From positions 1 through 41,589 of the forward strand of contig JAGGUP010000175.1 in assembly GCA_021158405.1 (NCBI GenBank): a stretch of 41,589 nt of DNA, in the 5' to 3' direction. The position numbers and the translations under genes were made by a program. The DNA is from Bacteroidales bacterium. Lineage in GTDB: Bacteria > Bacteroidota > Bacteroidia > Bacteroidales > UBA12170. Below, in pieces: positions 1 to 7,553 of the stretch (positions are counted from its first letter, which is position 1; the number at the start of each line of letters is the position of its first letter). The notes under the pieces are model-generated. The model made no database searches, was not told the origin of the DNA, and worked only from the letters and a program-made list of their open reading frames with translations.

Positions 1-207
1 AAAGATGTCAGATCACATTGGGTGGATATGAGTGGCGCTCTTGTGGGTAACTGGGATTATAAAAATTTCTTGTTTATGCTGGAACTGAAGGCTGTTGTAT
101 CCATAAATTATGAATGGGAATATGATTTTCCTACAGTTGAATATTGGACTCCGGGAGTAGATACCTATAATTATCACGGACAATTGAGTATTATTTATCG
201 GTTTTAA
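1..207 (+). CDS. C-terminal end of an outer-membrane protein, possibly Wzi-like (partial)
   Basis: The reading frame is open from base 1 (K-D-V-R-S-H-W then V-D-M-S) to the stop at 205-207, so this is the last 68 residues of a longer gene cut by the window edge. The GTG at 22 is only an internal codon. The segment alternates polar and hydrophobic residues and ends in I-I-Y-R-F; a terminal Phe after a beta strand is the classic C-terminal signal of outer-membrane barrels. Its place directly before a polysaccharide locus, and the look of the strands, suggest a capsule-assembly Wzi-type barrel. That name is an inference from context; the barrel end itself is well supported. Confidence 0.6.
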   Translation, partial: KDVRSHWVDMSGALVGNWDYKNFLFMLELKAVVSINYEWEYDFPTVEYWTPGVDTYNYHGQLSIIYRF

Positions 208-258
208 ACGGTTTCAGTTATTGATTAGGTATTAGTTTAGAGCGTTAAAAGTTTAAAA

Positions 259-313
259 GCGCTGGAGGCGCGTCAATCTGATAGCCTAGGGTGAGGTGAA
301 ATGTAGCCTTAGG
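259..313. repeat. Two-hairpin intergenic repeat (left copy)
   Basis: A 13-base palindrome (GCGC-TGGAG-GCGC, 259-271) is followed 13 bases later by a second stem, CCTAGGG (285-291) with CCTTAGG (307-313), one G-T pair, around a 15-base loop. The layout and the loop sequence (GGGTG..GTGAAA.G.A) match the repeat block at 41486-41540, so both belong to one dispersed family. The gap 208-498 contains no gene that I can support. Confidence 0.6.
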
Positions 314-380
314 TTTAAAAGTATCCAAAGATAAAAGAGCCGCTTGCTTGTTTTTTAAGAAAAAGGGATGCAGCACAGCG

Positions 381-412
381 GTGAAAGAGTGAAAGAGTGA
401 AAGAGTGAAAGG
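381..412. repeat. Short tandem repeat, 8-base unit, four copies
   Basis: The unit GTGAAAGA occurs three times perfectly (381-404), followed by GTGAAAGG (405-412). An in-frame TGA at 427-429 separates it from the downstream reading frame, so a change in copy number would not alter that protein. It could only affect transcription or spacing. Confidence 0.85.
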
Positions 413-498
413 GAGATTTAAAGAATTGACAACAAATGACGCGCGTAGCGCAAATTGGCGAAGCTAAACCAGAAACCAACCTCAAGCAAAAAAATTCT

Positions 499-1320
499 AT
501 GGGAATAAGCGCAAGCATCGTATTATATAAAACTCAGGCTTCGGAATTAAAACATGTCGTTGATTGTCTGTTTAATTCGAAGGTAATTTCCGCCCTTATT
601 TTAGTTGATAATTCGCCTGATAATCGACTCAAAGATTGCATTGCGGATGAAAAAGTGAAGTATGTTTTTAACGATCAAAATATTGGTTATGGTAGCGGTC
701 ATAATATCGCTATTAGAGAAATAATTGATCAATACGAATTTCATTTGGTGTTAAATTCAGATATTTCTTTTGAGCCGGAAGTGATAGGGGAAATAATTAG
801 CTATATGAAAACCCATTCGGATGTGGGACAACTGATGCCTAAAATAAGTAATTTCAACGGTGAAATGCAATATATGGCAAAATTGCTTCCTACTCCTTTT
901 GATCTGTTTGTCCGGGGTTTTGTCCCTTCTTTCTGTTGCTCAAAAAGACGGGCAAAGTTTCAATTGGAATTTGCAGACTATAATCAAACAATGAATGTCC
1001 CTTATTTGTCGGGATGCTTTATGTTTCTCAGAACACAAGCTCTAAAAGAAACAGGTTTATTCGACGAAAGATTTTTTGTCCATACGGAAGATATTGATTT
1101 AAGCAGAAGGATTCATAAAAAATACAAAACTCTTTATTATCCCAAAGTTTCTATCCTACATAAACATGCAAAAGAATCGCAAAAGAACATGAAAATGCTT
1201 TTCGTATTGATTCTCAATGGCATTCGATATTTTAATAAATGGGGATGGTTTTTTGATTTAGAACGAAGAAAGACGAATATGATGGTTTTAAAAGAATTAA
1301 ACTTCAGGAGTAATTCGTAA
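499..1320 (+). CDS. GT2 glycosyltransferase, rhamnosyltransferase-like
   Basis: Family 2 glycosyltransferase that would transfer a nucleotide-activated sugar to a lipid-linked glycan on the cytoplasmic face. It has the N-terminal strand ISASIVLYKT, a VLNSDISF segment in the place of the D-x-D metal site, SGCFMFLR, and the F-D-E-R-F-F-V-H-T-E-D-I-D-L block typical of WbbL-type rhamnosyltransferases; a basic, aromatic C-terminus follows. The frame is open from ATG 436, but those 21 extra residues are translated intergenic repeat-like sequence. ATG 499 puts the first beta strand at the N-terminus, as in the family (273 aa). The sugar specificity cannot be read from the sequence. Confidence 0.85.
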   Translation: MGISASIVLYKTQASELKHVVDCLFNSKVISALILVDNSPDNRLKDCIADEKVKYVFNDQNIGYGSGHNIAIREIIDQYEFHLVLNSDISFEPEVIGEIISYMKTHSDVGQLMPKISNFNGEMQYMAKLLPTPFDLFVRGFVPSFCCSKRRAKFQLEFADYNQTMNVPYLSGCFMFLRTQALKETGLFDERFFVHTEDIDLSRRIHKKYKTLYYPKVSILHKHAKESQKNMKMLFVLILNGIRYFNKWGWFFDLERRKTNMMVLKELNFRSNS

Positions 1321-1343
1321 AGGCATAATAATTCGTTCAGAAT

Positions 1344-1360
1344 AAGCCGGATGGCTTTTT
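1344..1360 (+). terminator. Short intrinsic terminator candidate
   Basis: AAGCC and GGCTT form a 5-bp stem with a 4-base loop, ending in a T run (1356-1360), 24 bases after the stop of the first glycosyltransferase. The stem is short, so it may be weak or fortuitous. The rest of the gap to 1489 holds degenerate 'aactccaa' type sequence and no gene. Confidence 0.4.
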
Positions 1361-1489
1361 AGTAATTGAAAAGTGATCTGATTAGTACATTACTCCAACA
1401 CTCTAATATGCCGAGATTCGCTCAAGCATCCACGAAGCACCGCCTCGGAACTCCATAACTCCAATATTCCAAAAGAATCCAATTTTATT

Positions 1490-2299
1490 ATGAATAACAG
1501 CCCGCTCATTTCAATCATTGTCCCTTGCTATAATGATGGCAAATATATCCATGAATGCCTGAACAGTATCCATGAACAAGAATACAAGAATTATGAAATA
1601 ATTGTTATCAATGACGGTAGTACAGATGATCATACAAATGAAATAATAGCAGCCTTAAATAATCCTAAAATAAAAGTTTTACAAACATCAAATCAAGGTC
1701 CATCCAAAGCAAGGAACCAAGCAATTCACCATTCAAAGGGGAAGTATATTTTGCCTTTAGATGCCGATAATAAAGTAGGGAAAGTTTTTATTCGAGAAGC
1801 GATTGAAATATTAGAAGAAAAAGCCAATGTAAAAATTGTAAATTGTGATCTTCAGCTATTTGGTGCTAAGAAAGCTCGTATTAAGTTTGAGCCTTTCTCT
1901 ATGGAGAAATTGCTTTGTGAAAACATAATCGAATGCGCCTCCGTTTTCAGAAGAGAAGACTTTGATAAAACGAATGGTTATAATCCTAACATGAAAGAGA
2001 CCTTTGAAGATTGGGACTTTTGGCTTTCTATTTTGGAGCGTGGAGGTGATATTCAAAAGATAGATATAGCAGAAATTTTTTATCGGGTTAAAAAAGGATC
2101 CAGAAATAGCACTGTCTCCCCTGAAGGGTTTAAACGTTTAAGATATCAGTTGTATGTAAATCATAAAGAACTTTACGCGAAGCATTTTTTTGATCCATTA
2201 AAGTCATTTGAATATCAGTTAATTACCAAATCTAAAGAATATAGATTAGGTGTATTTTTATTAAAACCTATTCGGTTTATACACAAACTTTTTAAATGA
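1490..2299 (+). CDS. GT2 glycosyltransferase (GT-A fold)
   Basis: A 269-residue family 2 glycosyltransferase. The N-terminus PLISIIVPCYNDGKYIHECL carries the nucleotide-binding strand, followed by EIIVINDGSTDD and the D-x-D site as L-P-L-D-A-D-N. The acceptor-side block is F-E-D-W-D-F-W-L, with the acidic residues expected for the catalytic base. The last codons overlap the next gene by 4 bases (ATGA-type overlap at 2296-2299), so the two are translationally coupled and probably act on the same glycan. Donor and linkage are unknown. Confidence 0.88.
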   Translation: MNNSPLISIIVPCYNDGKYIHECLNSIHEQEYKNYEIIVINDGSTDDHTNEIIAALNNPKIKVLQTSNQGPSKARNQAIHHSKGKYILPLDADNKVGKVFIREAIEILEEKANVKIVNCDLQLFGAKKARIKFEPFSMEKLLCENIIECASVFRREDFDKTNGYNPNMKETFEDWDFWLSILERGGDIQKIDIAEIFYRVKKGSRNSTVSPEGFKRLRYQLYVNHKELYAKHFFDPLKSFEYQLITKSKEYRLGVFLLKPIRFIHKLFK

Positions 2300-3561
2300 A
2301 AGTCAATCTCCTTTTTTGGTATAAAAAGAATCATTCAGCTTTGCTGTTGGTTTTAATTGCTATGCTATTTGTTGATGTTATCATTGATTCATCCAATTTG
2401 ATTTTTGGGCTAAAATATGTCTTATTCATTATGCTCTTTCTTCTTTGGATTCCTAAAATTTCTTATGAAAAGATGATTGTTCCAAAATTATTAGTCATAG
2501 TGGTGATTTTTATCTCTTTTTATATGCCCTTTTATGGCTTATCAGTAGGACTTCTAAATAATTACTTGCATAATATGGATATTGGAATGTTGATCTATTT
2601 CAATTCTTTCTTTTTTTTTATACTGGTCTTGATTATTGTAAATGAAGGTTTTGAATTAACAAAGATATTTAACTATTCTTTATTATCAATTGTCTTGATT
2701 ACTTTGGGAGCTTATGTTGTTTTGATTTTTAATCCCAAAGCGTTTGGTAATTTATATCAATATTTAGTTATCGATAAGGATGTTGCGATGTATGCCATGA
2801 GAAAATATGGAGATTATACAATATTGATGATGTTTTATAAAACATCTCCTTTGTTGGTCTTTCCTCTTTCCTATTATTTGTACAAAATTTTGATAAAGCG
2901 AGATTTAAATCGCCTTATTTTGGATCTTTTCATTCTTATTACCATTGTTATTACTCTGTTCTTATCGGGGACAAGAGCTAATATTTTGTCGCTTATATTA
3001 ATCATTGTTTTTTATTCTACCTACTTTATTTATTTAAGATCAAGAAGGCTATTTTTAATTCTTTCAGGCTTTTACATTTTAATAGGATTGTATGGCCTGA
3101 CAATAATTGGAAATGTGCTACTGAACTCCCAAGAGGCTTCCAATATGGTGAAATTAGGCCATTTGAAATCTTATATTGTATATTTTTCAGATAATATTTG
3201 GAGTTTTATTTTTGGTCAAGGACTGGGAAGCCATTTTTATTCTTTCGGAATAAATAGAATGACCGTTATAACTGAACTTAGTTACTTTGAGCTGGTAAGA
3301 GTTTGGGGATTACCAATAACCATTGTATTTGTACTTGTTTTGATAATCCCTTTTTATTATGAAATCAAATCAAGAAAGATTAGTCATCTTTTTATTGCTT
3401 ATTTCGCCTTTTTATTTATAGCCGGAACTAACCCATTACTTTTAAGTTCAACAGGTATGATTGTTTTGGTCTATGTTTTTTCAAGTGTTTTTTTAAAGAA
3501 TGAAAAGACCTGTAGGATTGATAAAAAAGCAGGATCAGTAAAATTGTTTGTTAAGCATTAA
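2296..3561 (+). CDS. Wzy/O-antigen ligase-like polysaccharide polymerase
   Basis: A 421-residue polytopic inner-membrane protein with about ten to twelve hydrophobic segments. The motif L-F-L-S-G-T-R-A-N-I-L-S-L (near residues 220-233) matches the S-G-[ST]-R conserved segment of the O-antigen ligase/polymerase (Wzy_C) superfamily. A large polar loop around residues 280-340 (G-Q-G-L-G-S-H-F-Y) fits the periplasmic catalytic loop. It would polymerise or ligate undecaprenyl-linked repeat units on the periplasmic side. It overlaps the preceding glycosyltransferase by 4 bases. Polymerase and ligase roles cannot be separated by sequence alone; one Wzy per locus is usual, so polymerase is the better guess. 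Confidence 0.75.
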   Translation: MKVNLLFWYKKNHSALLLVLIAMLFVDVIIDSSNLIFGLKYVLFIMLFLLWIPKISYEKMIVPKLLVIVVIFISFYMPFYGLSVGLLNNYLHNMDIGMLIYFNSFFFFILVLIIVNEGFELTKIFNYSLLSIVLITLGAYVVLIFNPKAFGNLYQYLVIDKDVAMYAMRKYGDYTILMMFYKTSPLLVFPLSYYLYKILIKRDLNRLILDLFILITIVITLFLSGTRANILSLILIIVFYSTYFIYLRSRRLFLILSGFYILIGLYGLTIIGNVLLNSQEASNMVKLGHLKSYIVYFSDNIWSFIFGQGLGSHFYSFGINRMTVITELSYFELVRVWGLPITIVFVLVLIIPFYYEIKSRKISHLFIAYFAFLFIAGTNPLLLSSTGMIVLVYVFSSVFLKNEKTCRIDKKAGSVKLFVKH

Positions 3562-3615
3562 GAATGGAAGCTGATTTTATAAGCCATCTTCAATTCATAT
3601 TAAAATTGTAATAAA

Positions 3616-4767
3616 ATGATTGATTTTTGGAAGATGAAAAATTTTAAACAGATTACAGCATACGCTCTTATACTTGTTATAAACCTAATGTTCACAGTTA
3701 AATACTTGTCCCGATTTTTGGATGGCGGAGTATATTTAGGCTTTTTTGTATTAGGAGTTCAGATTGCAGCAATTGTTTATTTTAATAAAAACCTGTTTGG
3801 GAGAAAGATTGTAAATTATTTTTCAATTCTCTTTTCTCTTTTTATAATAGGTCTGGTTGTTATTAGCCATTATTATATAAAATTAGAGTCTATAAATGTT
3901 GATCGGTGGAGCGTAATTAGTTCTTTTTTAATAGAGTTGTTCAAAGGCAATTATCCTTATTATGCTATATCCCATCTCGGCAATTACCCCGGACCAATGC
4001 CCGTTTATTTTGCTATAGCTTTACCATTCTACGAAATGGGCGAATTGAGCGTTTTGAGTTCGATAGGCTATATTTTATTTGTATTCATACTTTATAAAGA
4101 ATATAGAGGCGGTTCAAAAAATGGGATAGTAGTTTTCCTTTTAGCAACATCTCTTTATGTCTATTGGGAAATAGCAACTAGAAGTAATATATTTTCATAT
4201 TCTTTATTTTTTCTGCTAGGTTTAAGACTTTTTTTATCAATAAAAAGAGATAAATATGATATGAGATTTTTTTTATCAGCTATCTTGACCGGTTTGTTAT
4301 TGTCAACAAGAAATGTTTTTGTTTTAGCATACATTGTTTTTTTCTTTTCTGCCATGAAAAGGGGGGAAATAAAGTTTAAAACATTATTCATCTATGGGCT
4401 TGTTTCCACATTCGCTTTTTTATTTACTTTCTTCCCATTTATAATTTTTTTTAAAGAGGATTTTTTTATATTGAACCCCTTTATAATACAGTCTTCCTTT
4501 TTAATTCCTAGCGGTTACATTTTTGTTTTTATATTAACCAGCATCGTTCTTTCATTTTTGGTGCAAAATGATTTGGATAAATATTTTTACAGTGGTATTA
4601 GTTTATTTGCTTCTATAGCAATCTATTTTATATATCATGCTATAAGCCTTGGATTCAATGAGGTTTTGTTTGATAATGGAGCAGACATATCATACTTTCT
4701 CCTAAGTATTCCATTTCTGTTTTACTATATAAAAGAGAATGGGAAAAATTTCAAATTAGTCATTTGA
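3616..4767 (+). CDS. Polytopic membrane protein, possible GT-C glycosyltransferase
   Basis: 383 residues with roughly ten transmembrane segments and a very A/T-rich coding sequence. After the third membrane segment comes an extracytoplasmic loop with V-D-R-W, then G-N-Y-P-Y-Y-A-I and the proline-rich L-G-N-Y-P-G-P-M-P-V-Y-F. That pattern (acidic residue in the first large loop, then G-N-x-P-G-P-x-P) resembles GT-C enzymes that use polyprenyl-phosphate sugars. It lies between the polymerase and another glycosyltransferase in the same direction. I do not recognise a specific family. A second, unusual polymerase is the alternative. Confidence 0.5.
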   Translation: MIDFWKMKNFKQITAYALILVINLMFTVKYLSRFLDGGVYLGFFVLGVQIAAIVYFNKNLFGRKIVNYFSILFSLFIIGLVVISHYYIKLESINVDRWSVISSFLIELFKGNYPYYAISHLGNYPGPMPVYFAIALPFYEMGELSVLSSIGYILFVFILYKEYRGGSKNGIVVFLLATSLYVYWEIATRSNIFSYSLFFLLGLRLFLSIKRDKYDMRFFLSAILTGLLLSTRNVFVLAYIVFFFSAMKRGEIKFKTLFIYGLVSTFAFLFTFFPFIIFFKEDFFILNPFIIQSSFLIPSGYIFVFILTSIVLSFLVQNDLDKYFYSGISLFASIAIYFIYHAISLGFNEVLFDNGADISYFLLSIPFLFYYIKENGKNFKLVI

Positions 4768-4816
4768 TATAGGTTTTTTTTAGCTTAAGTAGAATTATAA
4801 ATCCAATCAAAATATA

Positions 4817-5656
4817 ATGATTATTGATATTTTGCTTTCCACATACAACAGTGAAGCTTATATAGAAGAGCTATTGGAATCGTTATACTCACAGTCTTAC
4901 AAAAACTGGAGATTAATAATCAGAGACGATGGATCTTCGGATAGTACTTTAGTCATCTTAAATAAACAAAAGAAAATAAATCCGGAAAAATTTCAACTCA
5001 TTGAAAATAACAAGATTCAGCTAGGTCCCAAGAAAAGTTATGAAAAGCTTCTGGAGCAAAGTACCGCAGATTATATTATGTTTTGTGATCATGATGACTA
5101 TTGGTTAAGTCATAAGATTGAGGATTCATTAAACAAGATAAAAGAACTTGAAAACAATGATCCAAACAAAGCTGCATTGGTTTTTACAGATCTTATTATT
5201 ACAGATCAGGATTTAAAGCCAATAAACAAATCTTTTTGGAAGTATTCAAAAATTAATCCTGACAATATTCATTCGGTCTATAAATTAGCGATCAATAATC
5301 CGGTGGTGGGTTGCACAGTGATGATCAATAAAAAAGCGAAGTCCTTAATCTTACCAATTCCTGATGAAGCCATCATGCATGATTGGTGGGCCGCTTTAAA
5401 AGTTGCAGAAGCCGGTATTATAGGCTATATTGAACAACCAAGTATCCTGTATCGTCAGCATGATTTAAATAAAATTGGAGCCGATAAAGTTGGATTCCTT
5501 TACTTTCTAAAGCGAGTCTTTGGGTTTTCAAAAACAATAAAGCAAAATCGGGATGCCTATAAAATGCTAAAGGCTTTAGACAAAAAATATTCGGGTTTAA
5601 AAATGATGTACTATAAAATAGGGATCTTGTTTTCAAAAAATAAGATATCCTTATAG
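4817..5656 (+). CDS. GT2 glycosyltransferase, DQDD-W type
   Basis: A 279-residue family 2 glycosyltransferase starting MIIDILLSTYNSEAYIEELL. It has R-D-D-G-S-S-D-S, the metal-binding F-C-D-H-D-D-Y-W and the M-H-D-W-W-A acceptor-side motif. D-x-D-D-x-W followed by M-H-D-x-W is the signature of the rhamnosyl/glucosyl transferase subgroup found in O-antigen loci. The C-terminal 50 residues are basic and amphipathic, which suggests membrane association. It shares its architecture with the gene at 5943 and may be an old duplicate of it. Confidence 0.87.
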   Translation: MIIDILLSTYNSEAYIEELLESLYSQSYKNWRLIIRDDGSSDSTLVILNKQKKINPEKFQLIENNKIQLGPKKSYEKLLEQSTADYIMFCDHDDYWLSHKIEDSLNKIKELENNDPNKAALVFTDLIITDQDLKPINKSFWKYSKINPDNIHSVYKLAINNPVVGCTVMINKKAKSLILPIPDEAIMHDWWAALKVAEAGIIGYIEQPSILYRQHDLNKIGADKVGFLYFLKRVFGFSKTIKQNRDAYKMLKALDKKYSGLKMMYYKIGILFSKNKISL

Positions 5657-5748
5657 AAAATTGCTTGTTTTAAGGAAAATGATCTGTAATACCTTTTGAA
5701 GAAATTTATCATTAAGACGTAAAGTATTAAAATAAATATTCATTTTTT

Positions 5749-5841
5749 CTTTGTGTAACTTGGTGATTTACTTAGTGCGCCTTTGTGTTTAAATTTTTTT
5801 ACCACAAAGGATACACAAAGGAAATCACAAAGAAAATCACA
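5749..5841. repeat. Large imperfect palindrome built of CACAAAG units
   Basis: The arm at 5749-5787 (reading CTTTGTG...CCTTTGTG) is an imperfect reverse complement of 5803-5841 (CACAAAGG...CACAAAG). The innermost 8 bp (5780-5787 and 5803-5810) are perfect. The region 5902-5930 (CTTCGTGC...GTGTCTC) looks like a decayed relative. This accounts for most of the 286-base gap 5657-5942; I see no gene there. Confidence 0.7.
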
Positions 5842-5942
5842 AAAGTGACCTAAAGAGTAAATAACAACAATAAGCAATGTATTAATTGCTGGTTAAGCAA
5901 AACTTCGTGCTTTTGTGTCTCAATGGTAAACAAAGATTCTGT

Positions 5943-6665
5943 ATGATTTCAGTCTGCATTCCTACTTATAATGGTGAAAAATTCATCAAACAACAACTCG
6001 ATTCTATTCTGATTCAATTAGCAGAAGATGATGAAATTGTTATTTCTGATGATTCCTCTACGGATAGAACCGTTGAAATAATAAAAGCATACAAGGATAA
6101 ACGAATAAAGCTCATAGAGAATCAAACATTCAAAAGTCCCATTTATAATCTTGAAAACGCCTTAAAATACGCAAAAGGAGAATCTATTTTTTTGGCAGAT
6201 CAGGATGATATTTGGTATGCCGATAAAGTACAAACAGTCCTGAGAAAGCTTAAAAATCACCAATTAGTTATAAGCGATTGTAATTTAATCGATCAGGATA
6301 ATAAGATTATTGCACCTTCTTTATTTGAAATTCTGAACTCGAGGAAGGGCTTTATCAAGAATTTGATAAAGAACACCTATTCGGGAAATTGCATGGCTTT
6401 TAACAGCAGTTTAATCAAACACATACTCCCTTTTCCAAAAAGAATAGCCATGCACGATCAATGGATAGGCCTAAATGCCGATCTTTTATCGTCGGTTTAT
6501 TTTTGCGATGAGAAATTGGTAGGATATAGAAAGCACGAAAATAACCAAACCCCATTTACAGGCGGTGTGAGCAAAAACTGCATTTCTTTTAAAATGAAAT
6601 ACAGGATAGAGATGGCATTGTTAATAATGCATAACTTTATTTTTAAGAAACGATTACAAAGATAA
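5943..6665 (+). CDS. GT2 glycosyltransferase, DQDD-W type
   Basis: A 240-residue family 2 glycosyltransferase: MISVCIPTYNGEKFIKQQL, S-D-D-S-S-T-D-R-T, then the metal site F-L-A-D-Q-D-D-I-W and the acceptor-side M-H-D-Q-W-I-G. This is the same subgroup as the gene at 4817 and often adds rhamnose or glucose in O-antigen synthesis. The frame stays open upstream to a TTG at 5886, but those codons are translated CTTTGTG-type repeat, and ATG 5943 places the first strand at the N-terminus as expected. The C-terminus is short compared with relatives. Confidence 0.85.
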   Translation: MISVCIPTYNGEKFIKQQLDSILIQLAEDDEIVISDDSSTDRTVEIIKAYKDKRIKLIENQTFKSPIYNLENALKYAKGESIFLADQDDIWYADKVQTVLRKLKNHQLVISDCNLIDQDNKIIAPSLFEILNSRKGFIKNLIKNTYSGNCMAFNSSLIKHILPFPKRIAMHDQWIGLNADLLSSVYFCDEKLVGYRKHENNQTPFTGGVSKNCISFKMKYRIEMALLIMHNFIFKKRLQR

Positions 6666-6699
6666 AAACAGACAGAACCTTCACTATTCATCTTTTTAT

Positions 6700-7350
6700 A
6701 TGAAGCGATTATTTGACATCCTTTTGAGCTTAATTCTGATTATCATTCTCACTCCATTACTATTTCCTATCGTAATTCTTCTTCTGCTTACAGGGGAACA
6801 TTATGTTTTTTTTAAGCAGAAAAGAGTGGGATTTAAAGCTAAGGAATTTGGATTGTTTAAATTTGCTACTATGCTCAAAGACAGCCCTAATCTGGGCTCT
6901 AAAGACACCGTTTTACCCGATGATTACAGAGTTCTCCCTATGGGAAAGTTTTTAAGAAAAAGTAAAATAAACGAGATTCCACAATTGCTAAATGTATTAA
7001 TTGGAGATATGTCCTTTGTCGGCCCTCGTCCGCTTACACCTAAACATTTTAATTATTATTTAGCTGAAAAGCAGGTGGTTATTAGTAAGATGAAACCTGG
7101 AATAACGGGCATCGGTTCTGTTATTTTTAGAGATGAAGAAAGTATCTTAAAACAGAGTGATCTTCCTTGGGAAGAATGTGTGAAGCAAATCATTATGCCC
7201 TATAAAGCAGAATTAGAAGAGTGGTATTTTAAGAATAAATCTTTCAAAACGGATCTGTTTCTTCTTTTTATTACAGGATGGGTCGTTTTTTTTAATCAGA
7301 GTAATATCGCATTCAAAATTTTCAAAAGCCTGCCTCAAAGAAGATTTTAA
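6700..7350 (+). CDS. Small phosphoglycosyl transferase (Bac_transf family), N-E active-site variant
   Basis: A 216-residue monotopic sugar transferase that would move a phospho-sugar from a UDP-sugar to undecaprenyl phosphate, starting glycan assembly. One N-terminal hydrophobic segment (about 5-31) is followed by F-K-Q-K-R-V-G, F-K-F-A-T-M, the amphipathic helix, and I-G-D-M-S-F-V-G-P-R-P (101-111), which is diagnostic. The catalytic pair, Asp-Glu in PglC-type enzymes, reads Asn91-Glu92 here (K-I-N-E-I-P-Q, codon AAC at 6970-6972), and the usual R of K-F-R-[ST]-M is Ala56. From memory, a subgroup with 'KFATM...KINELPQ' exists in Bacteroidota, so this is probably a family variant and not a defect. 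The gene precedes the dehydratase that may make its substrate. Confidence 0.88.
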   Translation: MKRLFDILLSLILIIILTPLLFPIVILLLLTGEHYVFFKQKRVGFKAKEFGLFKFATMLKDSPNLGSKDTVLPDDYRVLPMGKFLRKSKINEIPQLLNVLIGDMSFVGPRPLTPKHFNYYLAEKQVVISKMKPGITGIGSVIFRDEESILKQSDLPWEECVKQIIMPYKAELEEWYFKNKSFKTDLFLLFITGWVVFFNQSNIAFKIFKSLPQRRF

Positions 7351-7397
7351 TTGTAAATAAAGAAGATTGGTAAAAAATTATAAACTATTTTTGATAC

Positions 7398-7427
7398 TTG
7401 GTCGTATAATATAATTTATTATATTTG
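7398..7427 (+). promoter_or_regulatory. Candidate Bacteroidota-type promoter before the dehydratase/export genes
   Basis: TATATTTG (7420-7427) fits the TAnnTTTG -7 element exactly, and CTTGG (7397-7401) could serve as the -33 element with 18 bases between. It lies in the 203-base gap after the sugar transferase and about 125 bases before the dehydratase start, which would leave a long leader. AT-rich DNA makes chance matches common. Confidence 0.35.
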
Positions 7428-7553
7428 GCTTATTATTCTAAGTAATGAAAATGTTAAGTTTAACAATCGTGTATTTTTAATTCTGAAGAAATTACTGATA
7501 GTGCGGTTTTATAAATTATTCAGATAAAGGAATAGCTTGCAATTGATAAAATT

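Noticed and set aside
381-412. Phase-variable repeat or CRISPR array
   Set aside because: The unit is 8 bases with no spacers, and a stop codon at 427-429 separates it from the downstream reading frame, so copy-number change cannot shift that frame.
436-498. N-terminal extension of the first glycosyltransferase from ATG 436
   Set aside because: The 21 codons are translated intergenic sequence (ACGCGCGT and neighbours) and put the first conserved strand too far inside. ATG 499 fits the family.
5749-5841. Structured non-coding RNA
   Set aside because: The palindrome is made of simple CACAAAG units and looks like a repeat; nothing suggests a conserved RNA fold or its own promoter.
5886-5942. 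TTG start giving a longer glycosyltransferase at 5943
   Set aside because: The extra residues translate a CTTTGTG-type repeat, and GT2 proteins begin right at the I-S-V-C-I-P strand.
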